NCBI RefSeq assembly: GCF_900101705.1
Contig: NZ_FNAC01000012.1
Coordinates: 53,259-117,258 of the forward strand
Direction: 5' to 3'
From: Algoriphagus faecimaris
GTDB lineage: Bacteria > Bacteroidota > Bacteroidia > Cytophagales > Cyclobacteriaceae
DNA: 64,000 bases
The notes under the pieces are model-generated. The model saw only the letters and a list, made by a program, of their open reading frames with translations. It made no database searches and was not told the origin of the DNA. The position numbers and the translations under genes are program-made. This document shows, piece by piece, positions 9,227-18,696 of this stretch (positions are counted from its first letter, which is position 1; every line of letters starts with the position of its first letter).

Positions 9227-9835
9227 ATGACTTATGATGCGATGAAACTGAACCGAACAGAGTTCGGAAATCCCAGTAACAAAGGGAATGTGTTAAGTGA
9301 AACGGAAGCCTTTGGCCTATTGGAAGATTGGGTGGAAAATGACAAACTAATCGTCCATATGCGTCAGGTTGGACATTTGTTGCGTAGCTATGCTACCAAA
9401 CTTGGCTTTTCTGAAGAGGATCAGTATCGATGGTTTTTAGCTGGACTCTTGCATGATGCAGATTGGGAGAAATGGCCCGAAACACATTGTCACAAGATCA
9501 TAGAGGAGTTGGAAAAGCGGGAAATTGATCCGGAGATTATACATGCTATCGCTTCACATGGTCCGAGGTACTTTGGTGTGGAGCCTGTTTCTTTGATGGA
9601 TAAGATGCTGTATGCCTTTGATGAGCTCAGTGGATTTGTTCATGCCTATTCTTTGATGCGACCTAATGGCTATGAGGGCATGGAAGTGAAAGGTGTGAAG
9701 AAACGCTTAAAGGATAAAACCTTTGCGGCTCAGGTCAGTCGAGAGGATATTGCTGACGCATCTGCTCGAGCGGCAATACCTGTGGAGGAATTGATCCAAT
9801 TTGTAATCGATCATCAGGCTAGGGCATTGGACTAA
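9227..9835 (+). CDS. HD-domain protein, putative phosphohydrolase
   Basis: A 202-residue protein with the metal ligands of an HD domain: a His near 45 (HMRQVGHLLR), LLHDADWEKWPE with the HD pair near 84-85, a His in ASHG around 113, and an Asp in FDELSG near 134. HD domains are mostly phosphohydrolases acting on nucleotides or phosphodiesters. The WEKWPE and FDELSGF neighbourhoods match a widespread uncharacterised group often labelled HDIG-type hydrolase, so the substrate is unknown. The ATG at 9227 is used, but an in-frame ATG at 9242 is possible. A strong terminator follows. Confidence 0.8.
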   Translation: MTYDAMKLNRTEFGNPSNKGNVLSETEAFGLLEDWVENDKLIVHMRQVGHLLRSYATKLGFSEEDQYRWFLAGLLHDADWEKWPETHCHKIIEELEKREIDPEIIHAIASHGPRYFGVEPVSLMDKMLYAFDELSGFVHAYSLMRPNGYEGMEVKGVKKRLKDKTFAAQVSREDIADASARAAIPVEELIQFVIDHQARALD

Positions 9836-9884
9836 AAAACTTGCTAAGAGAGTTGGATTCGCGTTTACTTGATAGAGTAAAATA

Positions 9885-9916
9885 AAAAAGGCTGTCTTAG
9901 TCGTGACAGCCTTTTT
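9885..9916. terminator. Bidirectional terminator
   Basis: A hairpin with arms AAAAAGGCTGTC and GACAGCCTTTTT and an 8-base loop lies between the convergent HD-domain gene and the DUF4494 gene. The flanking A- and T-tracts make it usable from both sides. Confidence 0.85.
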
Positions 9917-9937
9917 GAAGATATAGAAGTATCTTAA

Positions 9938-10432
9938 TTATTCTTGGTCCTCTAGATTTTCTACGGGCTTAAAATTGCCTGGAGGTAAACTTGCCTGCTC
10001 TTCTTCTCGCTCATAGGGGAAAACTTCCACAATAGGACTCTCGGTAACATCAGGGACACGAAAGCTCACCAACATATTGCTCAAGCTCTCTTGGATTCTC
10101 ACATAGGCCTGCTTAACATCTTCGGCTGTGACTATCATGTATTGTGTGACTTTCTTTTCTTTGCCGTTATCTCCATCTGCGACAAGATAGGTGATTTTGC
10201 ACTTGTGCCAAAGATCAGCATCCTCATAGAAAAAGACATCAACGATGTTGCTTTTACTAATCCCCGTCACTTGAAAATCGCCCCTTATCTGTGAGCCTAG
10301 CCTATCGTAAAGAATGGCTTCGGCTTCTGTAAAGGAGACAGCGTCTACCAGGTATTGCTCAGAAATATTCTTTAGCAAACCTTGTTCATTTTCCTTCGCA
10401 TATTTGACTTTGCACAAAAACCACGTTCTCAT
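9938..10432 (-). CDS. DUF4494 domain protein
   Basis: A 164-residue protein found in Bacteroidota. It opens with the characteristic MRTWFLCKVKY and has the EQYLVDAVSFTEAEA segment near 25-39 and an acidic C-terminal tail (about 140-164). There is no signal peptide or membrane segment, so it is probably cytosolic. The function is unknown. It is monocistronic, converging on the HD-domain gene. Confidence 0.8.
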   Translation of the reverse strand: MRTWFLCKVKYAKENEQGLLKNISEQYLVDAVSFTEAEAILYDRLGSQIRGDFQVTGISKSNIVDVFFYEDADLWHKCKITYLVADGDNGKEKKVTQYMIVTAEDVKQAYVRIQESLSNMLVSFRVPDVTESPIVEVFPYEREEEQASLPPGNFKPVENLEDQE

Positions 10433-10607
10433 AATTCAATTCATTTGGGCAATGAAGGTAAAGTTTATCTAGGGAATGTCCATGTTCCTTTTCTTAATTT
10501 TATGGAGTTTTTATTCGCTTGGAAATTAAAACTTTGACAATCAGAAAACTGTGATTCTTAATTTTCTCCCTTCCGAAAAAGCGCTATCTTTTGAGCAATA
10601 GACTATT

Positions 10608-12869
10608 ATGGCCTCCAAAATCTGGTATAGTTTCCCCGTTCAGCTCCTACTGCTGCATTTAAGAAAAAATCTGGCTTTGCTCCTGATTTGGATCTTGTTA
10701 TTGGCCATTACTTTTGAATCGTTTGGGGTAGTACTTGGAATTCCGTTTTTGTTTTTAGATCCAGAATACCTGCATCAGGTATCATGGGTTAGTTTTTTGT
10801 TGATGGGAGTGGGGTTTGCTGCATTTACCATGGCTTTTCACATGACGACTTACATCATGGATGGTCGTCAATTTTCTTTTTTGGCAGTGGTGACAAGACC
10901 ATTTATTCACTATTGTGTAAATAATTCGATTGTCCCTTTAGTCTTTTACTTGGCTTATTGCTATAGTTTTGTGTCATTTCAGCTTCAAAATGATTTGGAT
11001 TCAGACTGGCAAGTTTTAGGCTACTTTGGAGGGTTTTCTTTAGGTAGCTTGATTTCTTATGGGGTGATTTTTGGGTATTTTGCTTTTACCAACAAAGACT
11101 TTTTTGTCCTTTTTGCAGATAATCTTGATCGGAGGTTGAGAAAAGTAAAACTCACCCAAGCTAATGCACTAAGTAGGTTTAGGGAAGCTAAAAACAAGAA
11201 GAGAAAAGTAAATCATTACTTGGATCTTTCCTTAAAGTTGAAGCCGGTAAGGCCAGATATCAGTAGGTTTGAGCAGGCTAAGCTTCTACGCGTTTTTGAT
11301 CAAAATCACTTGAATTTACTGTTGATCCAAGTGTTTCTCATCGCCTTTGTTTTGTTTCTGGGAGTATTCAAAGAAGAACCAGTTTTGCAGTTGCCGGCGG
11401 CCATGAGTGCCACCCTGTTGCTTTCGATTCTGGTTATGCTGGTAGGAGCGCTTAGTTTTTGGTTGAGGAGCTGGTCGACAGTGGTTGTATTTGCAGGAGT
11501 AGTTTTAGTGAATTATTTCTCCAATTTTGACTTTTTGAACCGACCTCATGAGGCATTTGGGCTAGACTATGATGCTAGGCCCGTTCCCTACACGCTTGAG
11601 AAGCTTGATGCGCTTTTGCATCCTGATACCGTCAAAAAGGATCGAGAGCATTTCATTCAAATACTCAATAACTGGAAGAGTCATCAGGAAGACTCGCTGC
11701 CTAAGTTAGTCTTGGTGGCTTCAAGTGGAGGAGGTCAGCGGGCGGCACTGTGGACGCTTCATGTACTCCAGACGATACACAGCATTAGTGATGGTAAAAT
11801 CTCAAAGCAAACCGAACTGATGACAGGAGCCTCAGGAGGGGTTATAGGTGCAGCGATGTTTAGGGAATTGTACCTGCAATCTCTGAGTAATCCGGAGATT
11901 AACCTTACCGATTCGCTTTATAGAGAGCAGATTTCTGCTGATAATCTGAATCCGATTATCTTTACGCTTTTGGTGAATGATCTACTGATCCGAAATCAAT
12001 ATTTTGAATATGGTGGATATAGACACTTGAAAGACAGGGGATTTGCTTTTGAAAATCAATTGAATATCAATACCCAAGGCTTACTGGACAAGCCCTTAAA
12101 AGCTTACAAAGAGCCCGAGTTTTCGGGAAAGATCCCACTACTTCCAGTGACTGCCTTGATCACAAATGATGGGAGGAAACTTGTGATTTCTCCGCATTCT
12201 ATGTCTTTTTTGGGAACCTCCATTTTGGGAAAAACAGGAGAATCGGAAAAGAAACAAAGTGTGGATTTTCTGCGATTTTTTAAAGCTCAAAAAAGTGAAA
12301 ATTTACGGTTTTTGACAGCTCTTAGAATGTCAGCAACCTTTCCTTTTATCACGCCTAATGTTCAACTGCCCTCAGATCCTACGATGGAAACCATGGACAC
12401 AGGGCTTTCAGATAATTTTGGGATTCAGGACGCTTTGCGTTTTACCTATGTTTTTCAGGATTGGATAGAGGAGAATACTTCTGGAGTTTGCTTAATTACT
12501 ATCAGAGATTCAGAGAAGGTGGAGGAAATCCCTACTCATCCTTTTCCCAGAATCTTCGAAAAAATCTTCACTCCTCTTAAAAATATTTACTCCAATTGGG
12601 ATAATATTCAGACTATTCAAAATGAGGTGCTCTATAATTACATGGCGGAGTCAATGCCTTTTTCTTTGGAGAAGGTAGAATTTGAATATGCTCCAAATAA
12701 AGCTCAACCTGGGGAATTGACCTCGACTCAGGAGACGATGCAACGTGCATCTCTGAACTGGAGACTAACGGCCAGAGAAAAAAAATCCATCTTGATGAGT
12801 ATTTATACTCCCAAAAATCAAGAATCCCTAAATCGTCTTAGAGAAATTTTTGAGACAAATAGAGACTAG
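10608..12869 (+). CDS. Membrane-anchored patatin-like phospholipase
   Basis: A 753-residue protein in two halves. The N-terminal ~320 residues carry several hydrophobic helices in two groups (about 15-190 and 240-310) separated by a Lys/Arg-rich cytosolic stretch. The C-terminal half is a patatin-type hydrolase: oxyanion-hole SSGGGQRAA near 372-380, nucleophile elbow GASGG with Ser near 408, and DTGLSDNFG with the dyad Asp near 596. Patatins hydrolyse acyl esters of phospholipids or neutral lipids with a Ser-Asp dyad. The fused multi-pass membrane domain is unusual for the family, and the substrate cannot be told. It ends 4 bases into the convergent Mpo1-like gene. Confidence 0.82.
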   Translation: MASKIWYSFPVQLLLLHLRKNLALLLIWILLLAITFESFGVVLGIPFLFLDPEYLHQVSWVSFLLMGVGFAAFTMAFHMTTYIMDGRQFSFLAVVTRPFIHYCVNNSIVPLVFYLAYCYSFVSFQLQNDLDSDWQVLGYFGGFSLGSLISYGVIFGYFAFTNKDFFVLFADNLDRRLRKVKLTQANALSRFREAKNKKRKVNHYLDLSLKLKPVRPDISRFEQAKLLRVFDQNHLNLLLIQVFLIAFVLFLGVFKEEPVLQLPAAMSATLLLSILVMLVGALSFWLRSWSTVVVFAGVVLVNYFSNFDFLNRPHEAFGLDYDARPVPYTLEKLDALLHPDTVKKDREHFIQILNNWKSHQEDSLPKLVLVASSGGGQRAALWTLHVLQTIHSISDGKISKQTELMTGASGGVIGAAMFRELYLQSLSNPEINLTDSLYREQISADNLNPIIFTLLVNDLLIRNQYFEYGGYRHLKDRGFAFENQLNINTQGLLDKPLKAYKEPEFSGKIPLLPVTALITNDGRKLVISPHSMSFLGTSILGKTGESEKKQSVDFLRFFKAQKSENLRFLTALRMSATFPFITPNVQLPSDPTMETMDTGLSDNFGIQDALRFTYVFQDWIEENTSGVCLITIRDSEKVEEIPTHPFPRIFEKIFTPLKNIYSNWDNIQTIQNEVLYNYMAESMPFSLEKVEFEYAPNKAQPGELTSTQETMQRASLNWRLTAREKKSILMSIYTPKNQESLNRLREIFETNRD

Positions 12870-13345
12870 TAAGCCAAACCTAGCTTTTTGTAGATAAAGT
12901 GCATTAACCAAGCAGGGCCAATCATTAGAAATTGGACATCTTTTAAAAAAGAGGGTTTCTTTCCTTCGATTTTATGTCCATAAAACTGAATAATCCATGC
13001 AATAATGAAGATACCTAGGCTAATGGCCCAGAGTTTTCCTGGGAAGCTTAGGTTTAGAAAATTTGCCAAAGCCAAACAGATGGCGGAGAAAAACAGCATT
13101 CCCAAGGCAAGTGGTGCAGAGAGTGTTACATAATAAATCAAGACCAATATCAACACTATTGTAGCCCAATTGGCAAAATTGTGAAGAAATGGCAGGAGTT
13201 CGGGGAGAGGCCCTGCGGGTATGCTGTAGATCAATCCTACGACACTAAAAAATATGGCGGGTACACAAAACCAATGAATAATTTTATTGGTGTGATTTTG
13301 ATGACTCAATCCATATTCATGAAGTAATGCATCAATTTTTCTCAT
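12866..13345 (-). CDS. Mpo1-like (DUF962) membrane protein
   Basis: A 159-residue protein with four to five membrane helices. The opening fits the DUF962/Mpo1 family: HQNHTNKIIHW near 16-26 and a later FIIAWIIQFYGHKIEGKKP with a second His. Yeast Mpo1 is an Fe(II)-dependent dioxygenase that alpha-oxidises 2-hydroxy fatty acids, and conserved histidines bind the metal. In bacteria the role is untested. Its 3' end overlaps the patatin-like gene on the opposite strand by 4 bases, so the two lipid-related genes converge. Confidence 0.82.
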   Translation of the reverse strand: MRKIDALLHEYGLSHQNHTNKIIHWFCVPAIFFSVVGLIYSIPAGPLPELLPFLHNFANWATIVLILVLIYYVTLSAPLALGMLFFSAICLALANFLNLSFPGKLWAISLGIFIIAWIIQFYGHKIEGKKPSFLKDVQFLMIGPAWLMHFIYKKLGLAY

Positions 13346-13422
13346 GGTTATTTGGGGAATTATCCGTTAGATTGCTTTCAAATTAATAATTCTTGATGTC
13401 ATAATTTCAATCTGGTTTAAAA

Positions 13423-14553
13423 ATGTTTAGCTACTGGGAGAAGAAAAATTTTTTAAAATATGATTTCATTGTCATAGGAGCTGGTTTTGTAGGGCTCTCT
13501 ACTGCTATTCACTGGAGTAGAAAGTTTCCAAAATCCAAGGTTTTGATTTTGGAAAGAGGGATTTTTCCTAATGGAGCGAGTACCAAAAATGCTGGTTTTG
13601 CATGTTTTGGGAGTCTTACGGAGCTTTTGGATGATTTCTGGCAGATGACCCCTCCCGAGGTGCTTGACCTAGTCAAAAGAAGGTATAAAGGACTCGAGAG
13701 TATTCGTAAGGAGTTTGGTGATAGAACCATTGATTATCGGCCTAGCAAAGGCTTTGAACTGATAGATGCTTCACAGCTAGATGCCTTGGACCGAATCGAT
13801 GAGATCAATGGGTTTTTAAAGCCTATCTTCAAAAAGCCCGTTTTTTCTTTAGTTCCCAAGCGGTCCCGTTTTGGGTTTTCCGAAAAAATAAAAGAAATCG
13901 TACAAAATCAATACGAGGGAGAATTGGATCCGGGTAAATATGTAGAGGCCCTTTGGAAAGAGGCTAGCCGCCTTGGGATTAAAATTCTTACAGGTGTAGA
14001 GGTGCTTTCAATCGATCAGGATGAAGGAAAGCTCTTAGCAAAAAATTCATTTTCGGAAGAAAGGATCCCTTTCGAGGCAGAGAAAATCGCGATCTGTACC
14101 AATGCTTTTGCCAAAAACTTAATTCCTGATCTGGATTTGGAGCCTGGTAGGGGATTGGTGATGACTACAAAGGAATTGGATTTCAAAATCCCATGGAAAG
14201 GAAGTTTTCATATGGACCAAGGCTATGTGTATTTTAGAAAAGTGGGGAATCGATTGTTAATCGGTGGAGCCAGAAACTTAGATAAGGAAACGGAGCAAAC
14301 GCTGAGCAACGAGATCAACCCGAAAATAAAAAGTCATTTGATCCAATTAGCAGAAGAAATCATCTTTCCTGGCAAAAGCTTGGAATGGGACTTGGAATGG
14401 ACAGGAATCATGGCTTTTGGCCCAAAGAAAGTTCCGATCATTCAGGAAATAGGAAAGAGAACCTTTCTGGCAGCTCGCTTAGGTGGGATGGGAGTGGCTG
14501 TAGGATGGCAAGTCGGCAAAGAACTTAGCACCCTGATCAGAAAGAGGAATTAA
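13423..14553 (+). CDS. FAD-dependent oxidoreductase of the D-amino-acid oxidase family
   Basis: A 376-residue flavoprotein with an N-terminal dinucleotide motif IGAGFVGLS (18-26), an ERG at the end of the second strand, and STKNAGFACFGS near 52-63, which binds FAD in DadA/glycine-oxidase relatives. The C-terminal LAARLGGMGVAVGWQVG is the closing FAD contact. The reaction is probably oxidation of an amine or amino acid, but nothing fixes the substrate. A 45-bp gap to the antiporter gene suggests co-transcription. Confidence 0.85.
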   Translation: MFSYWEKKNFLKYDFIVIGAGFVGLSTAIHWSRKFPKSKVLILERGIFPNGASTKNAGFACFGSLTELLDDFWQMTPPEVLDLVKRRYKGLESIRKEFGDRTIDYRPSKGFELIDASQLDALDRIDEINGFLKPIFKKPVFSLVPKRSRFGFSEKIKEIVQNQYEGELDPGKYVEALWKEASRLGIKILTGVEVLSIDQDEGKLLAKNSFSEERIPFEAEKIAICTNAFAKNLIPDLDLEPGRGLVMTTKELDFKIPWKGSFHMDQGYVYFRKVGNRLLIGGARNLDKETEQTLSNEINPKIKSHLIQLAEEIIFPGKSLEWDLEWTGIMAFGPKKVPIIQEIGKRTFLAARLGGMGVAVGWQVGKELSTLIRKRN

Positions 14554-14598
14554 TATTTTTTGTTTAGATTCAAAACTTCATTTGATTTTAACTGATTC

Positions 14599-16062
14599 AT
14601 GCAAGAGAAAACTCGAGTGCCCAGCGTAGGAGATGCGCTAATACCTTTGGTTTTTTTGATTATCCTTTTGGTATTAAATATCCAGGTTTTTGGTACAGAT
14701 GGACTTTCGGGTTCCAATCAAATCGTTTTAATACTGTCCGCAGGAGTAGCTGCCTTAGTAGCCAAGTATAGACTAGGCTTTCATTGGGAGACACTTCAGG
14801 ATGGGATGGTCAAGAGCATCAGCTCGGCGATGTCCAGTATTTTGATATTGTTTCTAATCGGTGCACTCGCGGGAACCTGGCTCTTGAGCGGAATAGTACC
14901 CGCCATGATTTACTATGGTCTTCAGGTATTGAGTCCAGCCATTTTTTTGGTGGCGGCTTGTATTGTTTCTGGGATTGTATCCATTGCGACGGGAAGCTCA
15001 TGGACCACTGTGGCTACTGTGGGCGTTGCTTTGTTGGGGATAGGAAAAGCATTGGGTTTTGAGGAAGGAATTATAGCAGGAGCGATTATTTCAGGTGCAT
15101 ATTTCGGAGATAAAATGTCTCCATTATCAGACACCACCAATTTAGCCCCGGCGATGGCGGGAACGGATTTATTTACCCATATCCGCCACATGGCCAAAAC
15201 GACCGTTCCCTCGATCACCATAGCCATGCTTCTTTTTATAGTGATAGGGATGAATTATGAGACGGCGGGTTCTGTGGACGACGTAAAAGCGATTTCTTCA
15301 ATTATTCTGGATAAATTCAATATTAACGGTTGGTTATTTATAGTTCCTGGAGTAGTCTTGGTGATGATTCTGAAAAAAGTCCCAGCAATTCCGGCATTGT
15401 TGACTGGAGCCTTATTGGGGGGTGTATTTGCAGTGATTTTTCAGCCTGATATAATTTATGCTATCGCTAATGAAAGTGGAACTTCCTATGCATATAGTAG
15501 TTTCAAGGCAGTCATGATGTCTCTGTATGGTGAAATAGCCGTGGTGACGAGTAACGACGTTGTCAACGAGCTATTGGTTACTAGTGGGATGGGAGGAATG
15601 CTCAATACCATTTGGCTAATCGTCTGTGCGATGGTTTTCGGAGGTATAATGGAAGTGAGCGGAATGCTTAAGGTACTGGCAGAAGCTATTATTCGAAAAG
15701 TGCATACCGTGGGATCTTTGATTGCTTCTACTGCTGCGACATGTGTTTTTTTCAATATTACCACATCAGATCAATACCTAGCCATCCTTGTTCCAGGGAG
15801 AATGTATGCAGATATTTATAAAAAGAGAGGATTGAAACCAGAGAACCTAAGTAGAACGCTAGAGGATTCTGCGACGGTGACTTCCGTGTTAGTCCCTTGG
15901 AATACTTGTGGAGCTACACAGGCGTCAGTATTGGGAGTGGCTACTCTAGTTTATGCCCCATATTGTTTTTTCAATATAATCAGCCCGTTTATGACGATCT
16001 TGTATGGATATTTGAACATAGGAATTAATTATTACGAAGAGGAAGAAGAAGTTGTAGCATGA
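14599..16062 (+). CDS. nhaC: Na+/H+ antiporter NhaC family
   Basis: A 487-residue inner-membrane protein with about eleven hydrophobic helices. Family features include VSGIVSIATGSSWTT near 122-136, GAYFGDKMSPLSDTTNLA near 167-184 and a second repeat with NITTSDQY and SATVTSVLVPWNTCG. The likely role is exchange of external protons for internal Na+, or another cation or amine-coupled exchange. The stop overlaps the start of the exonuclease gene (ATGA), so the two are translationally coupled although no functional link is obvious. Confidence 0.9.
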   Translation: MQEKTRVPSVGDALIPLVFLIILLVLNIQVFGTDGLSGSNQIVLILSAGVAALVAKYRLGFHWETLQDGMVKSISSAMSSILILFLIGALAGTWLLSGIVPAMIYYGLQVLSPAIFLVAACIVSGIVSIATGSSWTTVATVGVALLGIGKALGFEEGIIAGAIISGAYFGDKMSPLSDTTNLAPAMAGTDLFTHIRHMAKTTVPSITIAMLLFIVIGMNYETAGSVDDVKAISSIILDKFNINGWLFIVPGVVLVMILKKVPAIPALLTGALLGGVFAVIFQPDIIYAIANESGTSYAYSSFKAVMMSLYGEIAVVTSNDVVNELLVTSGMGGMLNTIWLIVCAMVFGGIMEVSGMLKVLAEAIIRKVHTVGSLIASTAATCVFFNITTSDQYLAILVPGRMYADIYKKRGLKPENLSRTLEDSATVTSVLVPWNTCGATQASVLGVATLVYAPYCFFNIISPFMTILYGYLNIGINYYEEEEEVVA

Positions 16063-16670
16063 TTCCATTGCGAATAAGTAAAGAGGAGGTCAATGAGCTT
16101 CCTTTGGGACAGTTTGAAGGAGAGATTTACTTAATCGATCAAGCAGAGGAAGTGGACGAGGTGGTCGAGTTTTTGGAAAAACAGCATCTCTTGGGTTTTG
16201 ATACCGAAACTAAGCCGGCTTTCAGAAAAGGGGTGTTTAATCAAGTTTCTTTGTTGCAATTATCCACTGCAGATCAGGCTTTTCTGTTTCGGTTAAATCA
16301 TATTGGTTTTCCGGACTCTATTAGAAATCTGCTAGAAAGGGAGCATATCATCAAAGTAGGCGCTGCCGTGCACGATGATATCAAAGGCTTAGGGAAGCTT
16401 ACCGATTCCTTTTATGCCTCTTCTTTTTTTGATCTTAACGATGAACTTAAGAAAATCGGATTTCACAATGTAGGAGTAAGGAATCTCAGCGGTATGGTCT
16501 TAGGAATCAGAATTTCAAAATCCGAACAGGTTTCTAATTGGGAGGCTGAAGTGCTCACCGAAAAACAGCAGCGCTATGCGGCGACCGATGCATGGGCATG
16601 TCTTGAAATCTTCAAAAAGCTGAATAAAGAAGGGTATTTTGATTCACTCTTCAACTTCAAGAATTTGTAA
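16059..16670 (+). CDS. 3'-5' exonuclease, RNase D-like (DEDDy)
   Basis: A 203-residue single-domain protein with the three exonuclease blocks: DTE at 48-50, HDD at 105-107 and YAATD at 173-177 (Tyr and Asp of the DEDDy type). It lacks the HRDC domain of true RNase D, so it belongs to the small stand-alone group that acts on RNA or DNA ends. It overlaps the antiporter gene by 4 bases and, at its 3' end, the convergent yigZ-like gene by 27 bases. Confidence 0.88.
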   Translation: MIPLRISKEEVNELPLGQFEGEIYLIDQAEEVDEVVEFLEKQHLLGFDTETKPAFRKGVFNQVSLLQLSTADQAFLFRLNHIGFPDSIRNLLEREHIIKVGAAVHDDIKGLGKLTDSFYASSFFDLNDELKKIGFHNVGVRNLSGMVLGIRISKSEQVSNWEAEVLTEKQQRYAATDAWACLEIFKKLNKEGYFDSLFNFKNL

Positions 16671-17264
16671 GCTTTCAATCTCTTGAAGGGCATTTAGTAC
16701 AAATTCAAATAGTCCTTGGCGCATCTCCAGGGACATTTGACAGTCCAGACTCATCTGCTGATCAATGATGTTTAGTTCCTGGTTTTTGACCAGCTTCATT
16801 ACTTCATTCATGGCGGGATAGGAGAAGCTGATTTTTAATTGACTTTTGACTTGCTCTTCTATTATTTCATTTTCTTCAATGGCCATGGCAGCTGCAGTTT
16901 TGTAGGCATTAATCAGACCACTCATACCCAGTTTGGTGCCCCCAAAGTAGCGCACTACCACAATAAGTATATTGGTGAGTTGATTGGATCTGATTTGACC
17001 TAAAATGGGGTCTCCTGCGGAATGATTGGGTTCACCATCGTCATTTGCCCGATAACTATCACCGTTTATTCCCAAGATCCAAGCAAAGCAGTGATGCCGA
17101 GCATCATAGTAAGTTTTGCGAAGGTCAGCAAGGTGGTTTTTTATTTCCTCTTCCGTTTTTACGGGAAAAGCAAAATAATGAAATTTGCTGCTTCGGTCTT
17201 TATAAAGCCCCGAGGATACTTTGGATAGAGTTTTATAGGTATCTTCGACGTTTGGGTGTTCCAT
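16644..17264 (-). CDS. YigZ/IMPACT family protein
   Basis: The start at 17264 gives 206 residues beginning MEHPNVEDTYKTL, the usual length and opening of the family. It has AAAGGA-like spacing upstream. A reading-frame extension to 17381 adds 39 residues that do not look conserved and would overlap the divergent gene. Family signatures are RHHCFAWILG, DDGEPNHSAGDPIL and VVVRYFGGTKLGMSGLI. An N-terminal IMPACT fold is followed by an EF-G-like C-terminal half. The function is unclear; eukaryotic IMPACT regulates GCN2. Confidence 0.88.
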   Translation of the reverse strand: MEHPNVEDTYKTLSKVSSGLYKDRSSKFHYFAFPVKTEEEIKNHLADLRKTYYDARHHCFAWILGINGDSYRANDDGEPNHSAGDPILGQIRSNQLTNILIVVVRYFGGTKLGMSGLINAYKTAAAMAIEENEIIEEQVKSQLKISFSYPAMNEVMKLVKNQELNIIDQQMSLDCQMSLEMRQGLFEFVLNALQEIESLQILEVEE

Positions 17265-17373
17265 GAATGATTCCTTTACCGATTGAAATATCGATAGCGA
17301 AGATAGAAATTTAATGTAGGCTTGCTCAGGAATACCTCTGATTTGTCTTATTTTAGAATGATCAAAAAAACAA

Positions 17374-17784
17374 ATGAACACTAATAATTCGGTTCGAGAT
17401 GTTCAGGTAGTAACCTTTCCTGAAGTACAAGATACTACAGGTGCTCTCCATTTTTTAGAAGGTTCAAAATGGTTCCCTAATGGAGTTAAGCGAGTATTTT
17501 GGATAAGGACAGAGGAGGAAGCCCATAGAGGAAATCATGCCCATAAAGAGGAGTCTCAAATTATCTTGGCAATCTTGGGAAAGGTGGAGGTTTCGATCAG
17601 AAAACCTGGTAACCCTCCCAAAAAATTCATGCTGGATAATCCCTCTTCAGGGCTTTTCATTCCCAGCATGCATTGGGTAGAAACACATTTTTCCAAAGAA
17701 GCCATCCTAATTGGCTTTTCTGATACTGAGTTTTCAGAAAGTGATTACATTCGAAATTTAGAAGACTTTGAGAGAGCTCGCTAA
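17374..17784 (+). CDS. FdtA/QdtA-like sugar 3,4-ketoisomerase (cupin)
   Basis: A 136-residue single-cupin protein of the WxcM-like C-terminal family. The hallmark is RGNHAHK at 52-58, which holds the catalytic histidines, and the GLFIPSMHWVE region near 95-105 also fits. Characterised relatives convert dTDP-4-keto-6-deoxyglucose to a 3-keto sugar that is then transaminated. The ORF overlaps the next gene by 17 bases. No dTDP-glucose synthesis gene (rmlA, rmlB) is in the window, so the substrate must come from elsewhere. Some family members are not enzymes, so the isomerase role is inferred. Confidence 0.82.
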   Translation: MNTNNSVRDVQVVTFPEVQDTTGALHFLEGSKWFPNGVKRVFWIRTEEEAHRGNHAHKEESQIILAILGKVEVSIRKPGNPPKKFMLDNPSSGLFIPSMHWVETHFSKEAILIGFSDTEFSESDYIRNLEDFERAR

Positions 17785-18694
17785 AAAGAATTATGGTGAA
17801 TACACGCTGAGTATCACAAATGGTGGGGCGATTCAGGCTGATTATTTTTTAGCTAACTTAATTTCTGATGGTGCTCCATTGCTACACTTTGTCTTGACCA
17901 AAGCTGGAAAGACTTTGGCAGATATTACCTTTGCATTAACGGAGGATTTGAATGCTGTTTCTCTAGAAAATGCTCCTTTTGGAGGAATATGGACTTATGC
18001 TTCTTTGAAGTCAGCTAAGATCCAATTATTTATAGAAGCGATTTTAGCGTATTGTAAGGAGTACGGCATTCGGTCCGTAAAAGTCACTCAGGCACCCAAA
18101 CCCTACGATAGTCACGCTGATTTGATCAACTATTTGTTTTTCAAGTCAGGTTTTCGGCAGGAATCTGTTTTGGCTCATCAGTTTTTTCTTGGGAGAAAAA
18201 AAATCAAGAAATTTATTTCAGATAATTACAACAAAACCCAAGCAAAGCTAAAGAAAGAGGGGGGGCAAATTAATAGTGCTTTCATTTCAGATTTTGGGTT
18301 TCTAGATGATCTGAAAAGGTGGAATCAAGCCAAGGGATATAGTTTTACCCTGGATTTAGAGCGATTGGTGCAGCAAGTCTCTCTTTTTCCTGAGCGGTAT
18401 TTTTTGATATCATTAGAAAAAAGGGGAATCACCCTTGGATATAGTGTGGGAGTGAAGCTGACTTCAAACTCAATGTATTATTTTTTATCTGGCATGGATC
18501 CCAAAGCACCCATCAAAAATGTCGGAGAGTATATGCTTATGGAGCTCTTTCAGCTGGCAATGAGAGAAAAAACCGAATTTATTGATCTGGGTTCCTCTGA
18601 TCTAGAAAGTCATGCAAATCATCCTTTGATGTTTTTCAAATCGCGATTTTCGAACGATATTTCCAATAAAGTCACATGGATTAGGTTTCTTTGA
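17768..18694 (+). CDS. FemAB/GNAT-like acyltransferase, TTG start
   Basis: A 308-residue soluble protein. No ATG occurs in frame near its beginning. The TTG at 17768, inside the end of the ketoisomerase-like gene, is the most plausible start. The C-terminal half (about 150-290) has the layout of a FemAB/Acetyltransf_6-type GNAT fold: LGYSVGVKL, a YYFLSGMDP strand, GEYMLMELFQLA and FIDLGSSD. Its place between a ketoisomerase-like gene and a glycosyltransferase suggests it acylates an amino sugar or glycan. Assignment to the superfamily is moderate and the acyl donor is unknown. Confidence 0.65.
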   Translation: MRELAKKNYGEYTLSITNGGAIQADYFLANLISDGAPLLHFVLTKAGKTLADITFALTEDLNAVSLENAPFGGIWTYASLKSAKIQLFIEAILAYCKEYGIRSVKVTQAPKPYDSHADLINYLFFKSGFRQESVLAHQFFLGRKKIKKFISDNYNKTQAKLKKEGGQINSAFISDFGFLDDLKRWNQAKGYSFTLDLERLVQQVSLFPERYFLISLEKRGITLGYSVGVKLTSNSMYYFLSGMDPKAPIKNVGEYMLMELFQLAMREKTEFIDLGSSDLESHANHPLMFFKSRFSNDISNKVTWIRFL

Positions 18695-18696
18695 AT

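Noticed and set aside
16644..17381. Longer version of the YigZ-family gene starting at 17381
   Set aside because: The extra 39 residues are not family-like and overlap the divergent ketoisomerase-like gene; the ATG at 17264 fits the family start.
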